Positions 33,278-42,076 of a stretch of DNA of 54,634 nucleotides are shown here, one piece after another. Positions within the stretch are counted from its first letter, which is position 1. Each line of letters begins with the position of its first letter. The notes under the pieces are model-generated. The model saw nothing but the letters and a program-made list of their open reading frames with translations, made no database searches and was not told the DNA's origin. Made by a program: the position numbers and the translations under genes. Source of the DNA: an uncultured Eubacteriales bacterium. GTDB lineage: Bacteria > Bacillota > Clostridia > Oscillospirales > Oscillospiraceae. The stretch spans positions 1 through 54,634 of the forward strand of contig URCY01000004.1 of the NCBI GenBank assembly GCA_900546415.1. Reading direction: 5' to 3'.

Positions 33278-34525
33278 TTGGCTGATAAATTGATCCGCTG
33301 CTCCTTCTGCGGCAAGACGCAGGGGCAGGTGCAGCGCATTCTCTCCGGCCCGAACAACGTGTATATCTGCAACGAATGCGTGGAGCTTTGCGGCTCTCTG
33401 CTGCATGAGGATATGTACGAGCTGCAGGAGCACGACCTCCCGAAGCCGGAGCATCTCCCGACGCCCAAGGAGATCAAGGAATATATGGACGGCTACATCA
33501 TCGGGCAGGATCGGGCGAAGATCGCCCTCTCCGTCGCCGTCTATAACCACTATAAGCGCATTTATTACGGCTCGCAGAGCGACGTCGAGCTGCAAAAGAG
33601 CAACATTCTGCTGATCGGCCCGACCGGCAGCGGCAAGACGCTCTTTGCCCAGACCCTTGCGAAGATTCTCGAGGTGCCCTTCGCCATTGCCGACGCGACC
33701 ACGCTGACCGAGGCCGGTTATGTCGGCGAGGACGTCGAGAACATCCTGCTGCGCCTGCTTCAGGCGGCGGATTTCGACGTCGAGCTGGCCGAGCGCGGCA
33801 TCATCTATATCGACGAGCTGGATAAGATCGCCCGCAAGAGCGAAAATACCTCCATCACGCGCGACGTCTCCGGCGAGGGCGTGCAGCAGGCGCTGCTCAA
33901 GATCGTCGAGGGCACGGTCGCCAACGTCCCGCCGCAGGGCGGCAGAAAGCACCCGCAGCAGGAGTTCATCCAGATCGACACGTCGAACATCCTGTTCATC
34001 TGCGGCGGTGCGTTCGACGGACTGGATAAGATCATCGAGCGCCGTGTCGACCGCTCGAGCCTCGGCTTCGGCTCGGAGCTGAAGAGCAAGAAGGAGCGCG
34101 ACGTCGGCACGCTGTTCGCGCAGGTGCAGCCGCACGATCTGCTGAAGTTCGGCCTGATCCCGGAGCTGGTCGGCCGTATGCCGATGATCACCAGCCTCGA
34201 CAGCCTGACGCAGCAGGATCTGGTGCGCATCCTGACCGAGCCGAAAAATGCGCTCTGCCGGCAGTATCGCAAGCTGCTGGAGCTGGACCATGTGACGCTT
34301 GATTTCGAGGTCGCGGCGCTCGAGGCGATCGCCCAGCGCGCCATCGACCGCAAGATCGGTGCGAGAGGCCTGCGGGCGGTGCTCGAGGAGATCATGACGA
34401 AGATCATGTATGAGATCCCGTCCGACCCGACCATCACGAAGGTCATGATCACGAAGGAATGCGTGGAGAACGGAGCAGAGCCCGTGGTGACCCACGGCAA
34501 GAAGCCGCGCTCCAACGCAGGATAA
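33278..34525 (+). CDS. clpX: ATP-dependent Clp protease ATP-binding subunit ClpX
   Basis: ClpX unfolds substrates and feeds them to ClpP. The 415-aa product has an N-terminal C4 zinc-binding domain (CSFCGK, then CNECVELC), Walker A GPTGSGKT (residues 114-121), Walker B IIYIDELDKI near 180, and sensor/arginine-finger regions near 295-370. The start is TTG 33278, supported by AAGGAG at 33263-33268. It forms an operon with clpP, and a hairpin separates it from lon. Confidence 0.97.
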   Translation: MADKLIRCSFCGKTQGQVQRILSGPNNVYICNECVELCGSLLHEDMYELQEHDLPKPEHLPTPKEIKEYMDGYIIGQDRAKIALSVAVYNHYKRIYYGSQSDVELQKSNILLIGPTGSGKTLFAQTLAKILEVPFAIADATTLTEAGYVGEDVENILLRLLQAADFDVELAERGIIYIDELDKIARKSENTSITRDVSGEGVQQALLKIVEGTVANVPPQGGRKHPQQEFIQIDTSNILFICGGAFDGLDKIIERRVDRSSLGFGSELKSKKERDVGTLFAQVQPHDLLKFGLIPELVGRMPMITSLDSLTQQDLVRILTEPKNALCRQYRKLLELDHVTLDFEVAALEAIAQRAIDRKIGARGLRAVLEEIMTKIMYEIPSDPTITKVMITKECVENGAEPVVTHGKKPRSNAG

Positions 34526-34527
34526 GG

Positions 34528-34564
34528 GAGAAATGGGGGAGCCTTCGGACGCCCCTTTTTTCTC
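34528..34564 (+). terminator. Imperfect terminator-like hairpin between clpX and lon
   Basis: GAGAAA-T-GGGG (34528-34538) pairs with CCCC and TTTCTC (34552-34564), and the TTTTTT run lies within the right arm. Termination is likely partial, leaving some read-through into lon. Confidence 0.5.
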
Positions 34565-34606
34565 ATTTTTACGCAAGGTTTCCGAGTACCCAAGAAAGGA
34601 GAAACC

Positions 34607-37027
34607 ATGATGCAGGAAATTATCATTTCGGAACGGATGCCCGTTCTGGCCCTGCGCGGTCTGACGGTGTTCCCGCAGGCGACGGTTCATTTCGACGTCG
34701 GCAGGGAGAAATCCGTCCGCGCATTGGACAAGGCAATGAAGGGCGACCAGAAAATTTTTCTGGTGACCCAGAGGGATATTTTGCAGGACGATCCGTCGAT
34801 GGACGGGCTTTACGACGTCGGCACGGTCGCGGAGGTGCGGCAGGTGCTGAAAATGCCCGGCGACGCCGTCCGCGTGCTGGTGCACGGCGAATACCGCGCG
34901 CACATCACCGAGGAGCTGACCGCGAAGAGCTACCTCTGCGCGCGGGTGGAGTCCCTGCCGGACGAGAACGTTCCGATGCAGAGCGTGCGCGTCGACGCGC
35001 TGCTGCGGCAGGCGGCGCAGCTCTTCGACGAATTCATCGAGCTGTCGCAGCGCCCCGTGCAGGACGTCATGCTCAAGATCATCGCCTTGCGCGACCCCGG
35101 ACAGGTCGCCGATCTGATCGCGCAGGCCGCAAGCTACGATTATTCCGACAAAATGCGCGTGCTGGCGCAGCTCGACCCGGTGAAGCGGCTGGAGATCTCC
35201 AACCGCCTGCTCTCGCGCGAGCTGGAGGTTCTGCGCATTGAGAATCAGCTTCAGGACAAGACCCAGCAGGTGATCGACAAGGATCAGCGGGACTATTATC
35301 TGCGCGAGCAGATGAAGGTCATCCGCAAGGAGCTGGGCGAGACGGACGAGGACGACGAGGCCGAGCAGTACCGCGCGAGGATCGAGGCGCTGCACGCGCC
35401 CGAGGAGGTCACGGAGAAGCTGAACAAGGAGGTTCAGCGGCTTCTGAAGCAGCCCTACGGTGCCTCCGAGGCGTCCGTCATCCGCAATTACCTCGACACC
35501 GCGCTCGAGCTTCCGTGGAACAGGCGGACGAAGGAGCGCGTGAACGTCGAGACGGCGCGCCGCATTCTTGACCGCGACCACTTCGGTCTGGAAAAGGTCA
35601 AGGAGCGCATTCTGGAAATCCTGGCCGTCAAGCAGCTCGCGCCGGAGCTTCCGGGGCAGATCATCTGCCTTGTCGGCCCTCCGGGCGTCGGCAAAACGTC
35701 CGTCGCCATGAGCGTGGCGTGCGCGCTCAACCGCAAGCTCGCGCGCATCTCCCTCGGCGGCATTCACGACGAGGCCGAGATCCGCGGCCACCGCAAGACC
35801 TATATCGGCGCAATGCCCGGCCGCATCCTGACGGCCATTCAGCAGGCCGGCTCGTGCAACCCGCTGCTGCTGCTCGACGAGATCGACAAGCTCGGCAGCG
35901 ACTATCGCGGAGACCCGTCGGCGGCGCTGCTTGAGGTGCTCGATTCCGAGCAGAACAAGACCTTCCGCGACAACTATCTCGAGCTGCCGTTTGATCTCAG
36001 CGAATGTATGTTTATCACCACGGCCAACACGACCGATACGATCCCGCGTCCGCTGCTCGACCGTATGGAGGTCATTGAGCTTGGCTCTTACACCGACGAG
36101 GAAAAGCTGATGATCGCCAAGCGCCACCTGCTGCCCAAGCAGCTTAAAAAGCACGGCATCGCCAAGACACGGCTCAAGGTCACGGACGACGCCATGCGCG
36201 AGATCATCCGCTGCTATACGCGCGAGTCCGGTGTGCGCAGCCTTGAACGGGAGCTGGGGGCGCTCTGCCGCAAGGCGGCCATGCGCATCGTATCCGAGCC
36301 GGAGCTGAAGGCGCAGCGCGTGACCGGTGCGGAGCTGGAGGCCTATCTCGGCCCGCGCAAGCTCCTGCCGGACAAGCTGCCGTCCGCCGACACCGTCGGC
36401 CTCGTCACGGGGCTTGCGTGGACGTCGGTCGGCGGCGAGACGCTCGAGGTCGAGTGCAACGTCGTTGAGGGCACGGGCAAGCTCGAGCTGACCGGCAACC
36501 TCGGCAACGTGATGAAGGAATCCGTCCACGCGGCAATGAGCTATATCCGCAGCCGCGCGAAGGAATTCCGTATTCCGACCGATTTTTACAAGACCAAGGA
36601 CATCCACGTCCACTTCCCGGAGGGCGCAGTGCCCAAGGACGGCCCGTCGGCAGGCGTGACGGTCTGCACGGCGCTCGTCTCGGCGCTCACAAACACTCCG
36701 GTGCGCCGTGACATTGCCATGACCGGCGAGATCTCGATCCGCGGTCGGGTGTTGCCCATTGGCGGCCTGAAGGAAAAGACCATGGCGGCCTACCGTCACG
36801 GCATCCGCACCGTCATCATCCCCAAGGATAACGAGAAGGATCTGGCCGAGATCGACCAGACCGTGCGCCGCGCGCTGAATTTTGTCACCGTGGAGCACGC
36901 CGATTCCGTGATCGAGACGGCGCTCGCGCTGCCCGTGACGGCCGCGCCAGAAGCCAAGCCTGCAAAGAAAGCTGTGCTGCCCGTGCCGCAAAGCCCGGTC
37001 GAGCCGCAGACGGGGATACGCCAATGA
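34607..37027 (+). CDS. lon: ATP-dependent protease Lon
   Basis: Lon is a cytoplasmic AAA+ protease for misfolded and regulatory proteins. The 806-aa product has the N-terminal LON substrate domain (about 10-200), Walker A GPPGVGKT near residue 358, Walker B LLLLDEIDKL near 420, and the protease domain with catalytic S681 (DGPSAGV) and K722 (GGLKEK). The start ATG 34607 follows AAAGGAG. It overlaps ysxC by four bases, as in Bacillus. No CIRCE or CtsR-like site was seen nearby. Confidence 0.97.
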   Translation: MMQEIIISERMPVLALRGLTVFPQATVHFDVGREKSVRALDKAMKGDQKIFLVTQRDILQDDPSMDGLYDVGTVAEVRQVLKMPGDAVRVLVHGEYRAHITEELTAKSYLCARVESLPDENVPMQSVRVDALLRQAAQLFDEFIELSQRPVQDVMLKIIALRDPGQVADLIAQAASYDYSDKMRVLAQLDPVKRLEISNRLLSRELEVLRIENQLQDKTQQVIDKDQRDYYLREQMKVIRKELGETDEDDEAEQYRARIEALHAPEEVTEKLNKEVQRLLKQPYGASEASVIRNYLDTALELPWNRRTKERVNVETARRILDRDHFGLEKVKERILEILAVKQLAPELPGQIICLVGPPGVGKTSVAMSVACALNRKLARISLGGIHDEAEIRGHRKTYIGAMPGRILTAIQQAGSCNPLLLLDEIDKLGSDYRGDPSAALLEVLDSEQNKTFRDNYLELPFDLSECMFITTANTTDTIPRPLLDRMEVIELGSYTDEEKLMIAKRHLLPKQLKKHGIAKTRLKVTDDAMREIIRCYTRESGVRSLERELGALCRKAAMRIVSEPELKAQRVTGAELEAYLGPRKLLPDKLPSADTVGLVTGLAWTSVGGETLEVECNVVEGTGKLELTGNLGNVMKESVHAAMSYIRSRAKEFRIPTDFYKTKDIHVHFPEGAVPKDGPSAGVTVCTALVSALTNTPVRRDIAMTGEISIRGRVLPIGGLKEKTMAAYRHGIRTVIIPKDNEKDLAEIDQTVRRALNFVTVEHADSVIETALALPVTAAPEAKPAKKAVLPVPQSPVEPQTGIRQ

Positions 37028-37602
37028 ACCTTCAAAAAGTAGAATTCGTCAAATCCGCCGCGACGCCTGCGGACTTCCTGCACGACGGTCTGAAGCAGAT
37101 CGCCTTCGCCGGGAAGTCCAACGTCGGCAAGTCGTCGGTGCTGAACTGCGTTTTACAGCGCAAAAATTTTGCGCGCGTCGGCCAGAAGCCCGGCAAAACC
37201 GTCCACATCAACTATTTCCGCGTCGACGGCGCGGCCTACCTCGTCGATCTGCCCGGCTACGGCTATGCGCAGGTCTCCGAATCGGAGAAAAACCGCTGGG
37301 GACGGCTGATGGAGCGCTATTTTGCAGAGCCGGAGGCGCTGACGCTCGGCGTGATGATCGTCGACGCGCGCCACGCGCCGACAAAGCTCGACGTCGTGAT
37401 GGCGCAGCTGTTCCAGTCGACCGGCCGCCCCTTCGTGGTCGTGGCAAACAAGCTCGACAAGCTCAAGCCGCGCGAGATCGAGCCGAATATGGCGGTCATC
37501 CGCCGCGAGCTGGCGCTCTCTGACGAGACGCGCCTGATCCCCTTCTCGGCCGAAAAGGGGACGGGGCGCGCCGAGCTGGTCGGCGCGATCCAAAATGCCT
37601 GA
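37024..37602 (+). CDS. ysxC: Ribosome biogenesis GTPase YsxC/EngB
   Basis: YsxC is an essential Bacillus GTPase involved in 50S assembly. The 192-aa product has G1 GKSNVGKS near residue 31, G3 DLPGYGYA near 75, and G4 NKLDK near 143. It overlaps lon by four bases, a conserved lon-ysxC pairing. The following promoter starts a new unit. Confidence 0.96.
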   Translation: MNLQKVEFVKSAATPADFLHDGLKQIAFAGKSNVGKSSVLNCVLQRKNFARVGQKPGKTVHINYFRVDGAAYLVDLPGYGYAQVSESEKNRWGRLMERYFAEPEALTLGVMIVDARHAPTKLDVVMAQLFQSTGRPFVVVANKLDKLKPREIEPNMAVIRRELALSDETRLIPFSAEKGTGRAELVGAIQNA

Positions 37603-37609
37603 TTTTTTC

Positions 37610-37638
37610 TTGCGCAATGCGCGGAAAAATGCTATACT
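37610..37638 (+). promoter_or_regulatory. Sigma-A promoter of the scpA operon
   Basis: TTGCGC (37610-37615) and the extended -10 TGC-TATACT (37630-37638) have 17-bp spacing between hexamers. It lies in the 57-bp gap between ysxC and scpA. The start codon is 22 bp after the -10. Confidence 0.65.
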
Positions 37639-37659
37639 TTTGATTGAGGAACCGGCGCA

Positions 37660-38466
37660 ATGGACGAACCGAGCTATCACCTGACCGGGGTGATCCGCCG
37701 GCAGGACGCGCTTCCGGAGGACTTTGACGGCCCGCTGGACGTGATTTTCCTGCTGCTGAGCAAAAATAAAATAGAGATCCAGGACGTCAGCATCACGTCG
37801 ATTCTGGAGCAATACCTTGCCTATCTCGACGAGATGAAGCGGCTGGATATGGAGATCGCCAGCGAATTTATCGCGATGGCCTCGCATCTGATGCTCATCA
37901 AAACCAAGATGCTGCTCTCCGCTGCCGAGCGCGAGGAGGCTATGAGCGAGATGGAGCTGCTGATCCGCTCCCTCGAGGAGCGCCAGCGCGCCGACGCCTA
38001 TGAGCAGATCCGCACGGCGGTCGCCTTCCTCGAGCCGCGCAACGAGATCGGCCGCAACCTCTTCACCAAGCCGCAGGAGCCGTATCAGGCCGACCGAACC
38101 TATCGCTACCGCCACGAGCCGGAGGATCTGCTCCGCGCCTTTGCGGCGATGGCCGAGCGCTCCGAGCGGAGGCTGCCGCCCCCGGTGTCGAATTTTCAGG
38201 GCATCGTCGGCGCAGAGCCGTATCCCGTGACGAAAAAGGCTGCCGAGGTGCTCAAACGCCTGCTGATGCGCGGCGTCGCGAAATTCCGCAGCCTGTTTAA
38301 GGGCAATCGCTCGCGCAGCGAGATCGTTGCGACATTTTTGGCGGTTCTGGAGCTTTGCCGTCTGCATTCCATCGAGATTGAGGACGACGAGGACGATGTT
38401 TCCGTTCGCTTCTGCAAGATGCCGGACGGAGGAATGGAGATTTCCGATGGAGCAAGCGGAACTTGA
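37660..38466 (+). CDS. scpA: Segregation and condensation protein A
   Basis: ScpA is the kleisin subunit of the SMC-ScpAB condensin that organises and segregates chromosomes. The 268-aa product has the N-terminal kleisin motif DFDGPLDVIFLLL, the ASEFIAMASHLMLIKTKMLL helix near residue 67, and a C-terminal winged-helix region. It overlaps scpB by 20 bases. Its promoter is immediately upstream. Confidence 0.95.
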   Translation: MDEPSYHLTGVIRRQDALPEDFDGPLDVIFLLLSKNKIEIQDVSITSILEQYLAYLDEMKRLDMEIASEFIAMASHLMLIKTKMLLSAAEREEAMSEMELLIRSLEERQRADAYEQIRTAVAFLEPRNEIGRNLFTKPQEPYQADRTYRYRHEPEDLLRAFAAMAERSERRLPPPVSNFQGIVGAEPYPVTKKAAEVLKRLLMRGVAKFRSLFKGNRSRSEIVATFLAVLELCRLHSIEIEDDEDDVSVRFCKMPDGGMEISDGASGT

Positions 38467-39043
38467 ACGCATTTTGGAGGCGATCCTCTTTGCTGCCGGA
38501 GAACCGGTGGAGACGGAACGCCTCTGCATGGCCACGGAGTGCGGCCGCGACGAGGTCGAAAGGGCCGCGCAGAGTCTGGCCGATCGCCTGTCCTATGACC
38601 GGCGCGGCGTGCGTCTGGTGCATCTGGAGCAGGCGTGGCAGATGTGCTCGTCAGGTGAAATGTCTTCCTATATAACAAAAGCGCTTGAGACGCGCAAGCC
38701 GCCGAAGCTTTCGGCCGCGCAGCTCGAGACGCTGACGGTCGTGGCCTATTATCAGCCGGCCACGCGCGCGTACATCGAGCAGATCCGCGGCGTCGACAGC
38801 TCCTACAGCGTCGGCGCGCTGCTCAACAAGCATTTGATCGAGGAATGCGGCAAGCTGAACGTGCCGGGGCGGCCGACCCTGTTCCGCACGACGGCCGATT
38901 TTTTGAGAACCTTCGGGCTGGAATCGCTGGACGAGCTGCCCGAGATCAACAAAATGCAATTCGGAAAGCCCAAGCTGCCCGAGGAGGAGCAGCCTGCGGA
39001 GGAACATGAGGAGGGAACCGAACATGGAAAAGAAGCTGAATGA
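38447..39043 (+). CDS. scpB: Segregation and condensation protein B
   Basis: ScpB dimerises and binds ScpA to regulate the SMC complex. The 198-aa product has two winged-helix domains, with the family segment ETLTVVAYYQPATRAYIEQI near residue 95 and RGVDSSYSVGALL after it, and an acidic C-terminal tail. The start ATG 38447 follows GGAGGA. It overlaps scpA and gerW by 20 bases each. A weak promoter-like pair, TCGTCA/TATAAC at 38648-38676, lies inside the gene. Confidence 0.95.
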   Translation: MEQAELERILEAILFAAGEPVETERLCMATECGRDEVERAAQSLADRLSYDRRGVRLVHLEQAWQMCSSGEMSSYITKALETRKPPKLSAAQLETLTVVAYYQPATRAYIEQIRGVDSSYSVGALLNKHLIEECGKLNVPGRPTLFRTTADFLRTFGLESLDELPEINKMQFGKPKLPEEEQPAEEHEEGTEHGKEAE

Positions 39044-39407
39044 CGTGCTGGACGATTCGATCCGTCAGGTGCGCGAGCTGGTCGACGCGAATACGTCCGT
39101 CGGCGCGCCGATCGCCATCGGCGACGGCATCACGCTCGTGCCGATCTCGAAGATCAGCGTGGGACTTGCCTCCGGCGGCGGCGACCTTCCGTCGAAATCC
39201 GCCCCGACCGGCCCGTCCGGCGCGGGCATGGGCTGCGGCCTGAAGGTCGTGCCGGTGGCCATGCTGGTCATCCAGGGCGACCGTGTGCGTCTGCTCCCGG
39301 TCGGCGAGCCTGCGAGCAACGCCGTCGAACGCGCGATCGATCAGCTCCCGGTGCTGGTCGACAAGATCAGCGACCTGATCAGGAGCCGCTCGGTCGACAT
39401 CGACTGA
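39024..39407 (+). CDS. gerW: GerW family sporulation protein (YtfJ-like)
   Basis: The 127-aa product matches the YtfJ/GerW family: a short N-terminal helix (DDSIRQVRELVDANT), a conserved strand IGDGITLVPISKISVGLA, a glycine-rich loop with GAGMGCG, and the terminal VPVAMLVIQGDRVRLLPV segment. GerW is a forespore protein needed for normal germination responses in Bacillus. The start ATG 39024 follows GAGGAGGG. It is embedded after scpB, and no separate promoter is visible. Confidence 0.88.
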   Translation: MEKKLNDVLDDSIRQVRELVDANTSVGAPIAIGDGITLVPISKISVGLASGGGDLPSKSAPTGPSGAGMGCGLKVVPVAMLVIQGDRVRLLPVGEPASNAVERAIDQLPVLVDKISDLIRSRSVDID

Positions 39408-39413
39408 ATGCCT

Positions 39414-39443
39414 GCATAATCCGCGTGATCCTTGGGCAAGCTA
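39414..39443 (+). promoter_or_regulatory. Candidate forespore (sigma-F/G) promoter of the dacF-like gene
   Basis: GCATA (39414-39418) and CAAGCTA (39437-39443) are 18 bp apart, close to the sigma-G consensus (GHATR, 18, CATNNTA). With GGGCAAGCTA at 15 bp it also resembles a sigma-F promoter. The Shine-Dalgarno GGGTGA follows a few bases later, so the leader would be very short. DacF of Bacillus is forespore-expressed, which supports the reading. Confidence 0.45.
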
Positions 39444-39460
39444 TGCCCGGGTGATGCGGA

Positions 39461-40552
39461 ATGAAACGAAGAATTTTTGCTACGGCAGCAGCCCTTGCTG
39501 CTGTCGTTTTTCTGATTTTACCGGCGCAGGCCGCGCCGCGGACGTCGGCGCAATGCGCGATCCTGATGGACGCCGACACCGGCAGCGTGCTCTTTGAGCA
39601 AAATGCCGACGAGCGCGCCCTGATCGCCAGCACGACGAAGATCATGACGGCGCTGACCGTGCTCGACCTGTGCGACCCGGACGAGACGGTCACGATCCCG
39701 GCCGAGGCGACGGGCATCGAGGGCACGTCGATCTATCTGACGGCCGGGGAGGAGCTGACCGTGCGCGAGCTGCTCTACGGTCTGCTGCTCAACTCCGGAA
39801 ACGACGCGGCCGTGGCGCTCGCGCTGCACGCCGGAGGGAGCGTTTCGGCCTTCGTGGCCGAGATGAACGAGCGTGCCGAGGCGCTGGGACTGACGCAGAC
39901 GCATTTTGAGAATCCCAACGGTCTCGACGGGGAGCGACACTATTCGACCGCGCGCGATATGGCCAATTTAACGGCAAAAGCGCTGAAAGATCCAATTTTT
40001 TCGGAAATTGTAGCGACCAAGACCTACACCGTCGGCAAGCGCTGTTTTCAGAATCACAACCGCTTGCTGTGGACAGTTAACGGTGCAATTGGCGTGAAAA
40101 CCGGCTATACGCTTGCGGCCGGGCGGACGCTCGTGAGCGCCGCACAGCGCGACGGGCGCACGCTGATCGCCGTGACCCTGCGCGACCGCGACGACTGGAA
40201 CGACCACGCCGCGCTGTATGAATACGGCTTCGGCCTTTATGGAATGCAGCCGGTCTACGAGAAAAACGAAGAGGTGACGCGCCTGCCGCTGGCCAACGGT
40301 CAGACGGCGGCGCTGCTGGCCGGGGAGACGGTGCTGCTCTCCCTGCGCGACGGAGAACGCCCGGATTTCGAGGTGCGCTGGCCGCAGTTTGCGATGCAGG
40401 CCGGGACGCCCGGCACGCACGCCGGTTATGCCGAGCTGCGTCTGGGTGAGCGCGTCGTGGCGACCCTGCCCCTGCTCTGGGGAGAAAGCGGAATTGCTTA
40501 TGATGGAACGACTTCAAAAAATAATGGCTGCACGGGGCGTGGCGTCCCGTAG
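39461..40552 (+). CDS. dacF: D-alanyl-D-alanine carboxypeptidase, DacF-like
   Basis: It is a low-molecular-weight penicillin-binding protein that trims the terminal D-Ala of peptidoglycan stem peptides outside the cell. The 363-aa product has a signal peptide (residues 1-24, ending AQA), the acylating SxxK site STTK (S57-K60), the SGN motif near residue 117, and KTG near 217. A beta-rich C-terminal domain follows, without an evident amphipathic anchor. The forespore-like promoter suggests a DacF role in spore cortex; DacB or another paralogue is possible. It overlaps the next gene by 53 bases. Confidence 0.88.
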   Translation: MKRRIFATAAALAAVVFLILPAQAAPRTSAQCAILMDADTGSVLFEQNADERALIASTTKIMTALTVLDLCDPDETVTIPAEATGIEGTSIYLTAGEELTVRELLYGLLLNSGNDAAVALALHAGGSVSAFVAEMNERAEALGLTQTHFENPNGLDGERHYSTARDMANLTAKALKDPIFSEIVATKTYTVGKRCFQNHNRLLWTVNGAIGVKTGYTLAAGRTLVSAAQRDGRTLIAVTLRDRDDWNDHAALYEYGFGLYGMQPVYEKNEEVTRLPLANGQTAALLAGETVLLSLRDGERPDFEVRWPQFAMQAGTPGTHAGYAELRLGERVVATLPLLWGESGIAYDGTTSKNNGCTGRGVP

Positions 40553-41216
40553 AGCCTGTGAGAAGCTGATCGCCGACGGCCGCGTGTGTGTGAACGGACA
40601 CGCGGCGTCGCTGGGCGACAGCGCCGACCCGGCGCGCGACCGCATTCTGCTCGACGGCCGGCCGCTGCCCGAGCAGGACGCCCCCGTGACGCTGATGCTC
40701 TATAAGCCGCGCGGCTATGTGACCACGCTGCACGACGAGCTGGGGCGCAAAACGGCCGCGCAGCTCGTCGACTGCGGCTGCCGGGTCTACCCGGTCGGGC
40801 GTCTCGACTGCGCCTCGGAGGGACTGCTGCTCTTCACGAACGACGGCGCGCTGGCCGACTGCCTGATGCACCCGCGCGGATGCGTTGAAAAGACCTATGA
40901 GGTGACGGTATCCGGCGCAGACGCGCGGACGGCCGCCCTGCTGGAGCGGCCGATCGTCCTCGACGGCAGGCCGATCAATCCGCCGACTGTGCGGCTTCTG
41001 CGGCAGAGCGAGCGGAAAACGACCTACGAGATCACGATCTCCGAGGGGCGCAACCGTCAGATCCGGCGGATGTGCGAGGAGGCGGGTGTCCGGGTGCTGC
41101 GGCTGTGCCGCGTGCGCGAGGGCAATCTGACGCTCGGCGATCTGGGCGTCGGAAAATGGCGCTATCTGACGGCGGAGGAGCTGACGGAGCTGAAAAAGGA
41201 GGCGGGACTGCAATGA
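40500..41216 (+). CDS. Pseudouridine synthase, RluB/RsuA family
   Basis: It isomerises uridine to pseudouridine, most likely in 23S rRNA (RluB type). The 238-aa product has an N-terminal S4 RNA-binding domain (MERLQKIMAARGVASRRACE) and the catalytic motif GRLDCASEGLLLFTNDG near residue 99 with its aspartate. The GRNRQIRRMCE segment is near residue 183. Start candidates are ATG 40500 and ATG 40503; GGGGAGAA lies upstream. It starts inside dacF and overlaps the RpiR-like gene by four bases. Confidence 0.92.
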   Translation: MMERLQKIMAARGVASRRACEKLIADGRVCVNGHAASLGDSADPARDRILLDGRPLPEQDAPVTLMLYKPRGYVTTLHDELGRKTAAQLVDCGCRVYPVGRLDCASEGLLLFTNDGALADCLMHPRGCVEKTYEVTVSGADARTAALLERPIVLDGRPINPPTVRLLRQSERKTTYEITISEGRNRQIRRMCEEAGVRVLRLCRVREGNLTLGDLGVGKWRYLTAEELTELKKEAGLQ

Positions 41217-42076
41217 GCACGGATATTTTGACGCAGATACATAATCAAATGGCCACCTTCTCCAAGGGGCAGCGGCGCATTGCCGCGTACATCCTGCAGG
41301 AGTATGACAAGGCGGCGTTCCAGACGGCGGCTGTGCTGGGCAGGAACGTGCAGACCTCGGAATCGACGGTCGTGCGCTTCGCGGCCGCGCTGGGCTTCGA
41401 CGGTTATCCGGAGATGCAGCAGGCGCTGCAGGAGGTCGTGCTCAACCGCCTGACCGTTTCGCAGCGCATGGAGGTCGACGCGGCGCGTATGCCGCGCAGC
41501 GCCGTGCTGCAAAAGGTCCTGCAGGACGACATCGACCGCATCCGTGCGACGCTCGACGAGGTCGACGAGGCGGCGTTCGAGAACGCCGTCGAGGCCGTTC
41601 TGCGCGCCAAGCGAATCTATGTTCTCGGCGTGCGCGCGTCGGCGGCGCCGGCGCAGTTCCTGCGCTATTATCTGGACTATATGTTCGACGACGTCCGACT
41701 GCTCACGACGGATTCCGCCAGCGAGCTTTACGGACAGGTCATCCGCATCGCGCCGGAGGATGTGATGATCGGCATCAGCTTCCCGCGCTATTCCAATGTC
41801 GCGATCCGCACCATGGCCTACGCCAAGGACGCCGGGGCGCATACCATTGCGCTGACCGACCGGCCGACCGCGCCGATCGCGGCCTATGCCGACGAGCTGC
41901 TCTGCGCCAAGAGCGACATGGTCTCGCTGGCGGATTCGCCGGTCGCGCCGATGAGCGTGCTCAACGCGCTCATTGCGGCCGTTGCGTCGAGACGGCGCAG
42001 CGAGACGGCCGAGACCTTCGACCGGCTGGAAGAAATCTGGGACAGGTATCATGTGTATGAAAAAGCTGACGAATGA
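41213..42076 (+). CDS. RpiR-family transcriptional regulator
   Basis: The 287-aa product has an N-terminal HTH_6 domain (about 1-75, with SESTVVRFAAALGFDGYPE) and a C-terminal SIS sugar-isomerase-type domain (about 120-260), as in RpiR/MurR regulators that sense sugar phosphates. The ligand is unknown. The start ATG 41213 overlaps the previous stop (ATGA), and its end overlaps the flavoprotein gene. Its location within a wall/rRNA operon gives no clear target. Confidence 0.9.
   Translation: MSTDILTQIHNQMATFSKGQRRIAAYILQEYDKAAFQTAAVLGRNVQTSESTVVRFAAALGFDGYPEMQQALQEVVLNRLTVSQRMEVDAARMPRSAVLQKVLQDDIDRIRATLDEVDEAAFENAVEAVLRAKRIYVLGVRASAAPAQFLRYYLDYMFDDVRLLTTDSASELYGQVIRIAPEDVMIGISFPRYSNVAIRTMAYAKDAGAHTIALTDRPTAPIAAYADELLCAKSDMVSLADSPVAPMSVLNALIAAVASRRRSETAETFDRLEEIWDRYHVYEKADE

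Noticed and set aside
33224..37024. A 1266-codon open frame antisense to clpX and lon
   Set aside because: Same explanation: two well-supported genes are on the + strand and the antisense product has no protein-like motifs.
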